Shown here: in pieces, positions 26,377-34,724 of the stretch
Layout: each line of letters begins with the position of its first letter
Numbering within the stretch: position 1 is the stretch's first letter
Assembly: GCA_004293905.1 (NCBI GenBank)
Contig: RDZE01000039.1
Coordinates: 1-64,000 of the forward strand
DNA length: 64,000 nt
Direction of reading: 5' to 3'
From: Cytophagales bacterium
GTDB taxonomy: Bacteria; Bacteroidota; Bacteroidia; Cytophagales; Microscillaceae
Translations under genes and position numbers: made by a program
Notes under the pieces: generated by a model
Database searches by the model: none
Seen by the model: only the letters and a program-made list of their open reading frames with translations
Told to the model about the DNA's origin: nothing

Positions 26377-27762
26377 ATGTTAGGAATTTCAGAAAATAAA
26401 TTCGACCCTCACGAAATCACCTCCCATGTATATTCTCTCAAAACCTTAGGGAATCCTCGTGCAGCGCGTATTTTGTCTTATTGGTTGGTAGGTATTATTT
26501 TGCTTCTTTTCCTTTGTTTGTTTTTGCCTTGGCAGCAAAATATAGAAGCTACTGGCACCGTAACCCCCCTTTACCCCGAAGACCGCCCCCAAGATATTCA
26601 ATCGGCAATTCCGGGTCGTATCAAAGAATGGCGCGTACAAGAGGGTCAGTTTGTAAGTAAAAACGATACTTTAGTGGTACTTTCAGAGATAAAAGACGAT
26701 TATTTTGACCCCGAACTCCTAAAACGCATTGAGGAGCAATTAGACGCTAAAAATCAGGGCATCAATGCTACACAAACTAAAGTAAATGCCATCTCAAACC
26801 AAATAGGGGCATTGAACCAAGCCTTGCAATTGAGCCTTAGTAAGGCAAGAAATAAATACCAACAAGCCATATTGAAAGTAGTAAGTGATAGCACAGACTA
26901 CGAAGCGGCAAAAATTAACTTTAATATTTCCAAACTACAATTTGACCGCTACGACCAACTTTACCAACAAGGATTGATAGCGCGTACTGATTGGGAGAAA
27001 CGACAACAAGCCTTTCAGGAGTATTCTGCAAAGATGGTTTCGCAACAGAACAAATTTTTAGTAGCCAAAACCGAAATGATCAATGCTTATATAGAACTTA
27101 GCTCTTTGCAAGCAGAATATTTAGATAAAATTTCTAAATCGGAGTCAGATAGAAGTTCAGCAGTAGGCTATTTGGCAGATGCACAAGCCGAACTATCGAA
27201 GTTGCGCAATAAATACAGCAATATGGTCATTCGCAACAATCAATATTATATTTTAGCCCCTCAAGATGGCTACATAGTAAAAACCTTGAAAACAGGTATA
27301 GGCGAAACACTGAAAGAAAATGAGCCCATAGCAACGATTATGCCCTCAGAGCCAAAAATAGGCGTAGAAGTCTATGTAAAAGCAATGGATGTGCCCTTGA
27401 TAGCCAAAGGACGACAAGTGCGTTTGGAGTTTGACGGCTGGCCTGCTTTGCAATTTACGGGGTGGCCTAGTGTATCAGTAGGTACTTTTGGAGGCATCGT
27501 AAAAGTAATAGATTATGTAGATAGTAAAGAAGGTAAATATAGGCTTTTGATAGCCCCTGACCCCAATGATGAGCCTTGGCCTGAGCAATTGCGCGTTGGT
27601 TCGGGTGTATATGGTTGGGTAATGCTCGAGGACGTGCCGGTTTGGTTCGAGTTTTGGCGACAACTCAACGGATTCCCGCCAAGCCTCTACGAAGCCCCCG
27701 ACAAAGACGAGGTAAAAGAAAAGAAAAGCGACAAAAAAATAAAAATAAAAGTAAAACGATAA
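26377..27762 (+). CDS. HlyD-family membrane fusion protein
   Basis: The 461-residue periplasmic adaptor has one N-terminal membrane helix (about residues 30-52, LVGIILLLFLCLFLPW) and a lipoyl/barrel-sandwich half motif (IQSAIPGRIKEWRVQEGQ). A long coiled coil follows (about 110-280), then the second half (ILAPQDGYIVKTLKTGIGE) and a beta-barrel domain. The C-terminus is Lys-rich. HlyD proteins link an inner-membrane exporter with an outer-membrane channel of the TolC type. Neither partner gene is adjacent here, so the exported substrate is unknown. Confidence 0.88.
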   Translation: MLGISENKFDPHEITSHVYSLKTLGNPRAARILSYWLVGIILLLFLCLFLPWQQNIEATGTVTPLYPEDRPQDIQSAIPGRIKEWRVQEGQFVSKNDTLVVLSEIKDDYFDPELLKRIEEQLDAKNQGINATQTKVNAISNQIGALNQALQLSLSKARNKYQQAILKVVSDSTDYEAAKINFNISKLQFDRYDQLYQQGLIARTDWEKRQQAFQEYSAKMVSQQNKFLVAKTEMINAYIELSSLQAEYLDKISKSESDRSSAVGYLADAQAELSKLRNKYSNMVIRNNQYYILAPQDGYIVKTLKTGIGETLKENEPIATIMPSEPKIGVEVYVKAMDVPLIAKGRQVRLEFDGWPALQFTGWPSVSVGTFGGIVKVIDYVDSKEGKYRLLIAPDPNDEPWPEQLRVGSGVYGWVMLEDVPVWFEFWRQLNGFPPSLYEAPDKDEVKEKKSDKKIKIKVKR

Positions 27763-27842
27763 GTACCCATACTTACATTTATTTGCTCTATAAAACCCTG
27801 TCGGTCATTGCATTTGGGTACTTGGCAGAAAAAGCTGTAAAA

Positions 27843-27882
27843 AAAAAAACCTTTCTTAATTGACAATAAGAAAGGTTTTTTT
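27843..27882. terminator. bidirectional rho-independent terminator
   Basis: AAACCTTTCTTA and its complement TAAGAAAGGTTT form a perfect stem around an 8-base loop, with an A run before and a T run after. It separates the HlyD gene from the convergent cas6 gene and can serve both. Confidence 0.9.
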
Positions 27883-27906
27883 AGTTTAAATAGTACTCAA
27901 TCGTGT

Positions 27907-28746
27907 CTAAGAATCTGTAGGTTCTTCATTATTAGGGGTTGGTTGTGGCTGCGGAAAAAGAGACGTATCCAATGTATAAGGGTTGGTTCCGCGTTGTCTT
28001 TCATTTTGAGTTTGGTCTATCATACCGAAACCTCTTTCGGTGAAAGTGCCCAAACCTGTATTGAAGACAAACTCCTGCACCACAGGGTCAGCATACAGTA
28101 CAAATGGGAGCGTATAGCCTCTTACCTCTATCTTAAACAAACGGTTTTGAAGAGAGTAAATCCTTGCAAATTTCTTTTCTCCGTCTTTGATACGGTCTAA
28201 ATATTCTTTATCAGGCAAAAATTGGAACTGATAAAAACTATTAATTTGCTCTTGGCTAAACTGCCCCGATTTTTCCATGCGCTGCATGGTAGTTTCATAG
28301 AGTAAATCAGAGAAAACATCGGAATCTGGGGGAATAAATTTTTTGGTATTGACCCCGCCAAATGACTTATCTGAAATCACCAAAGGCGATATACAAATAT
28401 ATTTCATCTGATTAGCAAAAGCAGGTCTTTCCTCCGCTTCCACGCTTTCGGGGCGTAAAAGCAAAGCACCTACTTTGATCTGTTTTCTTTCGAACAACTT
28501 AGAAAGAAAAAGTTGTGCGAACTCTTCCGAATCAGTAGAGAATACCAAGGTAACCTTCGAAGAGTAGTATCGAAGTCCCTTACGGCTTACTTTGGTCAAA
28601 CCTTTCAAACTTGAAAAGTTATAGTGTGGATAGCGAATTGCACCCTTCTGCAAAATATCCTCTATGATTTGTGACAATATGTGTTGATGATGAAACGGCA
28701 CATATTCTCCACGGTTCAAAACGGCAAATATTATCCTCACTCGCAT
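27907..28746 (-). CDS. cas6: Cas6-like CRISPR RNA endoribonuclease, orphan
   Basis: The 279-residue protein has the Cas6 layout of two ferredoxin-like domains. The N-terminus MRVRIIFAVLNRGEYVPFHHQ is followed by HILSQIIEDIL, matching the family's strand, loop and helix; His19/His20 could supply the catalytic His. The glycine-rich loop GLGTFTERGFGMI at the C-terminus (about 240-252) is diagnostic. A Gln/Pro-rich tail follows. Cas6 cuts precursor crRNA in type I and III systems. No CRISPR array or other cas gene occurs in the window, so it may serve an array elsewhere or be a domesticated RNA-processing enzyme. Confidence 0.8.
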   Translation of the reverse strand: MRVRIIFAVLNRGEYVPFHHQHILSQIIEDILQKGAIRYPHYNFSSLKGLTKVSRKGLRYYSSKVTLVFSTDSEEFAQLFLSKLFERKQIKVGALLLRPESVEAEERPAFANQMKYICISPLVISDKSFGGVNTKKFIPPDSDVFSDLLYETTMQRMEKSGQFSQEQINSFYQFQFLPDKEYLDRIKDGEKKFARIYSLQNRLFKIEVRGYTLPFVLYADPVVQEFVFNTGLGTFTERGFGMIDQTQNERQRGTNPYTLDTSLFPQPQPTPNNEEPTDS

Positions 28747-28829
28747 AGTGATATGTAAAATTTAAACATTTGATACAAGTTGATTGTTTTACAAAAATGT
28801 TTTTAATTTTACGAAAAAGCAAAAAAATC

Positions 28830-29806
28830 ATGAAAGCACTCATTCTTCAGGAAAGTCAGGAAAAAAAAATTGAAATTCAGGAAATAGCAAAACCTACTCT
28901 ACAAGCAGGGGAGGCACTTATTAAATTAAAAGCATCAGCACTCAACCATCGCGACCAATGGTGTCGTGTGGGAATGTATCCGGGATTGCGTTATCCTTCA
29001 GTTTTGGGCTCTGATGGTTGTGGTGTGCGCATTGGGTAGGCAAAACAGTGATTTTGAACCCCAACGTAAACTGGGGCAATCATCCTGATTATCAACAACT
29101 TAATTATACTATTTTGGGTATGCCTACCGCAGGCACTTTTGCCGAGTGGGTAGCAGTTCCCGTGCATCGTTTGCACGAAAAACCTTCGCATCTGAGCGAT
29201 GAAGAGGCAGCAGCATTGCCTTTAGCAGGCTTAACTGCTTACAGGGCGGTTTTTACTAAAGGTAAGGTAAAAAAAGACGATGCAGTTTTGGTAACGGGCA
29301 TTGGTGGTGGTGTGGCACTTTTTGCTTTTCAATTTGCCCATGCAGCAGGCGCAAAGGTGTACATCACTTCTAGCAACGACGAAAAAATAGCCACCGTTGT
29401 AGGTTTGGGCGCAAAAATGGGCGTGAATTATAAGCAAGAAAATTGGCAGAAAGAACTTACCCGCAAAGAATATATGGGTTTTCAGGCAATTATAGATGGT
29501 GCAGGCGGTGAAGATTTTGGCAAATTGGCAACGTTGATAGCCCCTGCGGGTACTTTGGTAGTTTATGGTACTACGGCAGGCAAGCCTTCTGCTATTCAGC
29601 TTCCACGTTTGTTCTTTTCACAAGCCACCATCACAGGAACAACGATGGGCAACGATGAAGAATTTGCGGCAATGGTTGCTTTTGTGGCACAACACCAAAT
29701 CAAGCCTATTGTGAGTTCAGTCCGACCTTTTGACCAAATTGTAAGTGCGCTCGATGAAATGGACGCAGGCAAACAATTTGGCAAATTGGTAGTTTCTTTT
29801 GTATAG
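28830..29806 (+). pseudogene. zinc-type alcohol dehydrogenase / quinone oxidoreductase, frameshifted
   Basis: The first frame encodes the GroES-like start (KALILQESQEKKIEIQEI, LNHRDQWCRVGMYPG, LGSDGCG) and stops at 29037-29039. The second frame continues from HWVGKTVILNPNVNWG through the NAD(P)-binding Rossmann part (VLVTGIGGGVALFAFQFAHAAGAKV) to the end. At the junction near 29025 about ten residues that normally follow SDGCG are missing and the frame is shifted. The rest is well conserved. It is either a recent pseudogene or a local sequence error. Confidence 0.8.
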
Positions 29807-29827
29807 TTTTTACAGTTTTTGAGCTTT

Positions 29828-29866
29828 AAAACGATTGAATGGTTTTTTTACGATTCAGTCGTTTTG
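29828..29866. terminator. bidirectional terminator-like hairpin
   Basis: AAAACGATTGAAT (29828-29840) pairs with ATTCAGTCGTTTT (29853-29865) with one mismatch, around a T-rich loop. It lies between the convergent oxidoreductase and symporter genes and overlaps the last codons of the symporter. Confidence 0.65.
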
Positions 29867-31548
29867 CTTTTTGTAAAAAATGGAGCCAATAAAAAGGCAT
29901 AAACGACTACTAATATACACCCTATCATATTGAGCCATAGGTAAGCAATGTCATTTTGCCAGAAAAGAAATACAACGCTAACTTCAGCAATGAGGGCGGC
30001 TATGAATACAGCTTTGGCAGATACTATTTTGTAGGCAAATAAAGCCAATAAAAATACACCTAAAATGGTACCATAGAATAAAGAGCCCAAAATATTCACT
30101 GCTTCAATGAGCGTACCTAATTGTGTGGCTAAGTTGGCAAAGATAAGCGTGATGATTCCCCAGAAAACAACAAACGCTTTGGAAAGGAATACATTCCTTC
30201 GTTTGTTTTGCTCATTCTCAGGTACTGCTTTTCTGTAAATATCTAACAATGTGGTAGAGCCAAGCGCGCTTAGTTCGGAAGCCGTAGTAGACATAGAGGC
30301 AAATAAAATAACTACTATCAACAAGCCTATCAACCCTTGTGGCAGGTATCGGACTACAAAAGTGAGGAATATATAGTTGGTATCATTGGTATTGCTATCT
30401 GGGTCGTTTTTTTTCATCAATGCCACTGCTTTTTTCTTAATGCTTTGCAGTTGTTGGTCTTCTTTGATAAAGGCTTGTGTGGCTTGTTCTACGGCATTGT
30501 CTTGGCGTATGCTTTCTAAAAGAATTTTGGCTTTTTCGCCCCTGTTATTCAGTTGTTGTTCGTATTCTTTTTCTATGGTCTGAAATTCTTTGGCATAGGT
30601 ACTATTTTGTATCTTTTTCAGCTCTACGGGGTTAAAAAAAACAGGGTGTTGCTCAAATTGATAGAAAACAAAAAGAATAACCCCAATCAATAAGATAGAA
30701 AACTGCATTGGAATTTTGAAGATACCATTGAAAAGCAATCCGAGTCGGCTTTGTGTCATATTTTTACCACCCAAATAACGCCCTACTTGCGATTGGTCAG
30801 TGCCAAAATAGGCAAGTTGTAAGAAAAAACCGCCTAATAAACCAGACCAAAAATTATAACGATTGTTAAGGTCAAAGTTAAAATCCATCGTATTGATTTT
30901 TCCTGCTTTGCCCGCTACCTGCATCATTTCGTGGAAGGTCATTTGGTAGGGCAATAACCAAAAAAGGTACACGCCCGCCACAAACATGCCCGCAAGAATG
31001 ATAATCATTTGCAGTTTTTGGGTTTGGCTTACGGCTTTTGCCCCTCCTGATACGGTATAGATGATGACAATGCCTCCTAATAAGAGATTTGTAAGGAAAA
31101 TATTCCAACCCAACACAATGGTAAGCACTATGGCAGGAGCTGCAATGCTGATGGCGGCAGCCAAACTCCTTTGCGCTAAAAAGAAAAGCGCGATTAGTAC
31201 CCTTACTTTGGCATCAAAACGAGTTTCCAGAAATTGATAAGCAGTGTATACATTCAGACGATAATAAATAGGAATCAGTACCGCCGAAACAAAAATCATA
31301 GCTAAAGGCAACCCCAAATAAAACAATACAAAGCGCATACCATCAGTATAGGCTTGTCCGGGAGCAGATAAAAACGTAACTGCACTTGCTTGCGTAGAAA
31401 TGACAGCCAAAGTAATAGTGTACCAAGGCAGCGAATTATCGGCTTTGATGTAGCCCTCAATATCTTTGTTATTTCGTCCTCGCCACAATCCATACCCTAC
31501 AATGCCTATTGTAGTAAAGGCAATGACCAACCAATCAAGCGTACTCAT
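29848..31548 (-). CDS. sodium:solute symporter (SSS family)
   Basis: A 566-residue inner-membrane transporter with about 13 helices. The SSS-type N-terminus shows GYGLWRGRNNKDIEGYIKA, then PWYTITLAVISTQASAVTFL, which contains the Na+-site helix, and ETRFDAKVR. A polar loop of about 90 residues (residues 310-400) is inserted between two helices. The substrate cannot be told; sugars and organic acids are common for Bacteroidota members. The start ATG overlaps a 41-codon gene encoding a one-helix protein, probably an accessory subunit. Confidence 0.9.
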   Translation of the reverse strand: MSTLDWLVIAFTTIGIVGYGLWRGRNNKDIEGYIKADNSLPWYTITLAVISTQASAVTFLSAPGQAYTDGMRFVLFYLGLPLAMIFVSAVLIPIYYRLNVYTAYQFLETRFDAKVRVLIALFFLAQRSLAAAISIAAPAIVLTIVLGWNIFLTNLLLGGIVIIYTVSGGAKAVSQTQKLQMIIILAGMFVAGVYLFWLLPYQMTFHEMMQVAGKAGKINTMDFNFDLNNRYNFWSGLLGGFFLQLAYFGTDQSQVGRYLGGKNMTQSRLGLLFNGIFKIPMQFSILLIGVILFVFYQFEQHPVFFNPVELKKIQNSTYAKEFQTIEKEYEQQLNNRGEKAKILLESIRQDNAVEQATQAFIKEDQQLQSIKKKAVALMKKNDPDSNTNDTNYIFLTFVVRYLPQGLIGLLIVVILFASMSTTASELSALGSTTLLDIYRKAVPENEQNKRRNVFLSKAFVVFWGIITLIFANLATQLGTLIEAVNILGSLFYGTILGVFLLALFAYKIVSAKAVFIAALIAEVSVVFLFWQNDIAYLWLNMIGCILVVVYAFLLAPFFTKSKTTES

Positions 31549-31660
31549 AAGCCAACCAAGTAAGGAATAGAACCATTAATACCATTAATATTACTACCAC
31601 GCCATATACTTGCTGCCAATTTCGCAAAAATGGAGGTTTTAGGGTGTTTTTTTCTTTCAT
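31535..31660 (-). CDS. small single-helix partner of the symporter
   Basis: A 41-codon frame: a basic N-terminus (MKEKNTLKPPFLRNWQQ), then one membrane helix (VYGVVVILMVLMVLFLTWLA). Its stop codon lies 11 bp inside the symporter gene, so translation should be coupled. Some SSS transporters are known to have such small subunits. The organisation and the helix make it likely to be real. Confidence 0.65.
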   Translation of the reverse strand: MKEKNTLKPPFLRNWQQVYGVVVILMVLMVLFLTWLAYEYA

Positions 31661-31746
31661 TTTGTGATTTTTAAAAAATTAATGCTGCAAATATCTGTAA
31701 AAAAAGCCTTAAGATATGTTAAAAAAACATAAGGGTTCATAAAAAG

Positions 31747-31790
31747 CAAAAAACCTATGAGTAATTATGGATAGCTCATAGGTTTTTTTG
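31747..31790. terminator. bidirectional rho-independent terminator
   Basis: AAAACCTATGAG pairs with CTCATAGGTTTT around a 13-base loop, with flanking A and T runs. It lies downstream of sucD (minus strand). Confidence 0.88.
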
Positions 31791-31807
31791 GTGTATAAAC
31801 TTAAAAA

Positions 31808-32683
31808 TTATTTTCCTAAAAGTTGTTTGATTGTTTCGCCAATGTCGGCAGGTGAAGCCACTACTTCCAATCCACAATCGCGCATAATACGCATTTTGGC
31901 TTCGGCAGTATCTTCTGCCCCACCAATGATAGCCCCTGCGTGTCCCATTCTTCTTCCTTTTGGTGCGGTTTGCCCTGCAATGAAGCCTACTACGGGTTTT
32001 TTATTGCCATGGTCGCGAATCCAGCGAGCGGCTTCGGCTTCCATGCCTCCGCCTATTTCGCCAATGATTACTAAGGCTTCTGTTTCGTCATCGTTCATGA
32101 GTAGTTCGGCGGCTTCGCGCGTAGTAGTGCCTATGATGGGGTCGCCACCAATTCCTATGGCAGTAGTGATGCCTAAACCTGCTTTCACGATTTGGTCAGA
32201 GGCTTCATAGGTAAGCGTACCCGATTTTGATACAATGCCTATGCTTCCTTTTTTGAAAACGAAACCGGGCATAATACCTACTTTGGCTTCGCCGGGTGTA
32301 ATGACACCGGGACAGTTGGGACCCACTAAACGGGTATTGGTGCCGCTCAAATATTCTTTCACTGCCACCATATCTCTGACGGGTATGCCTTCGGTGATAG
32401 TAACGACTAACTCTATGCCTGCATCAGCAGCTTCCATGATGGCATCGGCGGCAAAAGCGGGGGGAACAAAGATGATGGACACATTGGCACCTGCTTTTTC
32501 GCGTGCTTCTTTTACAGTATTGAATACGGGGCGGTCAAGGTGGGTTTGTCCTCCTTTGCCGGGAGTAACACCTCCTACTAATTGTGTGCCGTACTCTATC
32601 ATTTGGCTGGCGTGAAAGCTACCTTCCGAGCCTGTAAAGCCTTGTACGATTACTTTTGAATTTTTATTGACTAAAACGCTCAT
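31808..32683 (-). CDS. sucD: succinyl-CoA synthetase alpha subunit
   Basis: SucD (291 residues) binds CoA and carries the phosphohistidine intermediate of the TCA-cycle enzyme. It has [18 protein letters not shown] (the CoA-binding Rossmann part), [12 protein letters not shown], and the GHAGAII motif with the active His near residue 250. The normal family length is kept. The beta subunit gene is not adjacent. Terminator at its 3' side. Confidence 0.96.
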   Translation of the reverse strand: MSVLVNKNSKVIVQGFTGSEGSFHASQMIEYGTQLVGGVTPGKGGQTHLDRPVFNTVKEAREKAGANVSIIFVPPAFAADAIMEAADAGIELVVTITEGIPVRDMVAVKEYLSGTNTRLVGPNCPGVITPGEAKVGIMPGFVFKKGSIGIVSKSGTLTYEASDQIVKAGLGITTAIGIGGDPIIGTTTREAAELLMNDDETEALVIIGEIGGGMEAEAARWIRDHGNKKPVVGFIAGQTAPKGRRMGHAGAIIGGAEDTAEAKMRIMRDCGLEVVASPADIGETIKQLLGK

Positions 32684-32745
32684 GATACAATGTTGAGATT
32701 AAATATTTGGGTACAAAAATAGTTCTTTTTCGTTGTAATGCAAAT

Positions 32746-33159
32746 TTAGCTTCTGAAATCTAACTCTTTATCTCTTTTTTGTTTGTATAGGTACATATCT
32801 TCCCAGTCTATTTGAAGTGCTTCGGCTACCCTGTAGAGTAGTTCATCGTGGTCAGAGTGAGCGGGTTGTGTATATACAATATCTACTTCTAAGATAATAA
32901 GTAACCAATACAATGCCTCTAAACCTGCATCGGTTGCATATTTTTGGAGTACCTGCAAAATGAGTTCCTCGAAGAGGGCAGGGTCTAATTCGCGGGCTAA
33001 ATCAATGATAAACTTATACTCAGTAGGGGCTATAGGGTGTATTTCGGTAGTAAGTTTAATGATGATTTCTTTTTCGCGGTGCTGAAACATACCATCGGCG
33101 CGTGCGCCTGCTAATAATAAGCCTAAAATGGCTTGGTCGTAAGTGATTGCATACTGCAT
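32746..33159 (-). CDS. TerB-like small protein
   Basis: About 137 residues from the chosen ATG (MQYAITYDQAILGLL). The helical pattern AILGLLLAGARADGMFQHREKEIIIKL resembles the start of TerB/DjlA-like domains (xxAD(G)xxxxxExxxI). An Asp/His-rich region near the C-terminus (PAHSDHDELLYRV) could bind metal. Function unknown. The frame opens 39 bp earlier, but that part lacks similarity. Confidence 0.65.
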   Translation of the reverse strand: MQYAITYDQAILGLLLAGARADGMFQHREKEIIIKLTTEIHPIAPTEYKFIIDLARELDPALFEELILQVLQKYATDAGLEALYWLLIILEVDIVYTQPAHSDHDELLYRVAEALQIDWEDMYLYKQKRDKELDFRS

Positions 33160-33221
33160 AAATGTATATTTTGAGTGAGCAATACTACCTACTTGCAAAT
33201 TCTATGCTTTTTTTCAATGGG

Positions 33222-33253
33222 TTTGAAACTTTCGTATATTCTATATAGATTTG
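33222..33253 (+). promoter_or_regulatory. Bacteroidota-type promoter of the esterase gene
   Basis: TTTG (33222-33225), 20 bp, then TAGATTTG (33246-33253): a full match to TTTG-N19-21-TAnnTTTG. Transcription would start close to 33260, which rules against the ATG at 33258 and favours the one at 33285. Confidence 0.75.
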
Positions 33254-33284
33254 TGCTATGTTCAAAAACTTACTTTTTAATTTT

Positions 33285-34121
33285 ATGAAATACTTTATTG
33301 TGTTAGTTTGTTGTATTGGCTCTTTTAATGGGCTCGCTTGGGGGCAAAAAATACCTAAAAAAATAAGTGAAAGTGATTTTAGCATCGGAAAATCTATCAA
33401 AATAGCTTCTACAGTTTTGGGAGAAAATCGTGTTGTAAATGTCTATTTACCGCTCAGTTATGCAAACAACCCAAAACAGACTTACCCTGTCATTTATTTG
33501 CTTGATGGTTCTAAGGACGAAGATTTTATACACATTGCGGGCATTGTTCAGTTTGGTTCTTTTTCTTGGATTCATTTCGTGCCCGAATCCATTGTAGTAG
33601 GCATTGAGAATGTAGACAGAAAAAGAGATTTTACTTACCCTTCTGGCAATGCCTTAGACCAAAAAGAATTTACTACTGCTGGAAAATCAGCCAATTTTAT
33701 CCAATTCATTGAAAAAGAATTGCAACCATTGATTGAGGCAAAATTCAGAACCCAAAAAACGAAAACCATCATTGGGCAATCCTTAGGCGGCTTATTGGCA
33801 ACCGAAATTTTATTTAAAAATCCTCATTTGTTTGATAATTATGTAATTGTTAGCCCTAGTTTATGGTGGGACGATGAAAAACTCTTGAAGTACGAACCTG
33901 TTCAATATAACACTAATAAATCTATCTATGTTGCGGTAGGTAAGGAAGGCGAAACTATGGAAAGAACTGCTAAAGAATTGTTTGAAAAACTCAATCAACA
34001 AAAAAAGGAAAATACAACCTTATTTTTTGATTTTCTACCAGATAAAACGCACGGAGATGCACTGCACGAGGCAGTTTATAAGGCTTTAGGAAAAATTTTT
34101 AGCCCACAAGAAAATAAATAA
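33285..34121 (+). CDS. secreted alpha/beta-hydrolase (esterase D / enterochelin-esterase type)
   Basis: About 278 residues. A signal peptide (MKYFIVLVCCIGSFNGLAWG) leads to an esterase domain of the PF00756 type: VNVYLPLSYANNPKQTYPVI, then YLLDGSKDE, the nucleophile elbow IGQSLGGLLA (Ser near residue 169), VIVSPSLWW and a late His in KTHGDAL. It is likely periplasmic. Homologues cleave siderophore or acyl esters; the substrate here is unknown. The start is set by the promoter just upstream. Confidence 0.85.
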   Translation: MKYFIVLVCCIGSFNGLAWGQKIPKKISESDFSIGKSIKIASTVLGENRVVNVYLPLSYANNPKQTYPVIYLLDGSKDEDFIHIAGIVQFGSFSWIHFVPESIVVGIENVDRKRDFTYPSGNALDQKEFTTAGKSANFIQFIEKELQPLIEAKFRTQKTKTIIGQSLGGLLATEILFKNPHLFDNYVIVSPSLWWDDEKLLKYEPVQYNTNKSIYVAVGKEGETMERTAKELFEKLNQQKKENTTLFFDFLPDKTHGDALHEAVYKALGKIFSPQENK

Positions 34122-34148
34122 AAATGTGAGCCAAGTTCAAAAAAAATA

Positions 34149-34177
34149 TTGCCAATCATTGTTTTTTACTACTTTTG
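34149..34177 (+). promoter_or_regulatory. promoter candidate for apt
   Basis: TTG (34149-34151), 18 bp, then TACTTTTG (34170-34177), which matches the TAnnTTTG box. It lies 27 bp before the apt start. Confidence 0.6.
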
Positions 34178-34204
34178 TAACCATCATTCATTTACCTTTT
34201 TAAT

Positions 34205-34723
34205 ATGCAAGAAGACTTAAAAAAATACATTCGTGATGTAAAAGATTTCCCCAAAGAGGGCATTGTTTTCAAAGACATCACCACCCTACTCAAAGAGCCA
34301 AAAGCCATCAAAGCAACCATAGACCAACTCTATGAAAAAGCCAAAGACCTAAAAATAGACAAAGTAGTAGCGATAGAATCGCGAGGATTTATGTTTGGGG
34401 TAATGTTAGCAGAAAAATTGGGCGCGGGCTTCGTTCCTATTCGCAAACCCAAAAAACTACCTGCCGATGTTTTTAGACAAGAATACCAACTTGAGTATGG
34501 CTCCGATATAATAGAAATGCACAAAGACGCTATCACGGCAGGCGAAAATATACTTTTGCACGATGATGTATTGGCTACAGGAGGTACTGCAAAAGCCGCT
34601 TGCCAGCTCATAGAACAAGCAAAAGGCAACATCGTTCAGGTATCTTTTCTGATAGAATTGGGCTTTTTGGAAGGTAAAAAAATGATTGAAAAATATCCTA
34701 TTGAGGCTTTGATGCGTTATTAA
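34205..34723 (+). CDS. apt: adenine phosphoribosyltransferase
   Basis: Apt (172 residues) makes AMP from adenine and PRPP in purine salvage. It shows IRDVKDFPKEGIVFKDIT at the N-terminus, VVAIESRGFMFG, and the PRPP loop ILLHDDVLATGGTAKAA. The length is normal. Its stop codon lies one base from the end of the convergent nuoN gene. Confidence 0.97.
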   Translation: MQEDLKKYIRDVKDFPKEGIVFKDITTLLKEPKAIKATIDQLYEKAKDLKIDKVVAIESRGFMFGVMLAEKLGAGFVPIRKPKKLPADVFRQEYQLEYGSDIIEMHKDAITAGENILLHDDVLATGGTAKAACQLIEQAKGNIVQVSFLIELGFLEGKKMIEKYPIEALMRY

Positions 34724-34724
34724 A

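Noticed and set aside
27883-28830. CRISPR array next to the Cas6-like gene
   Set aside because: No regularly spaced repeats were seen around the gene or elsewhere in the window.
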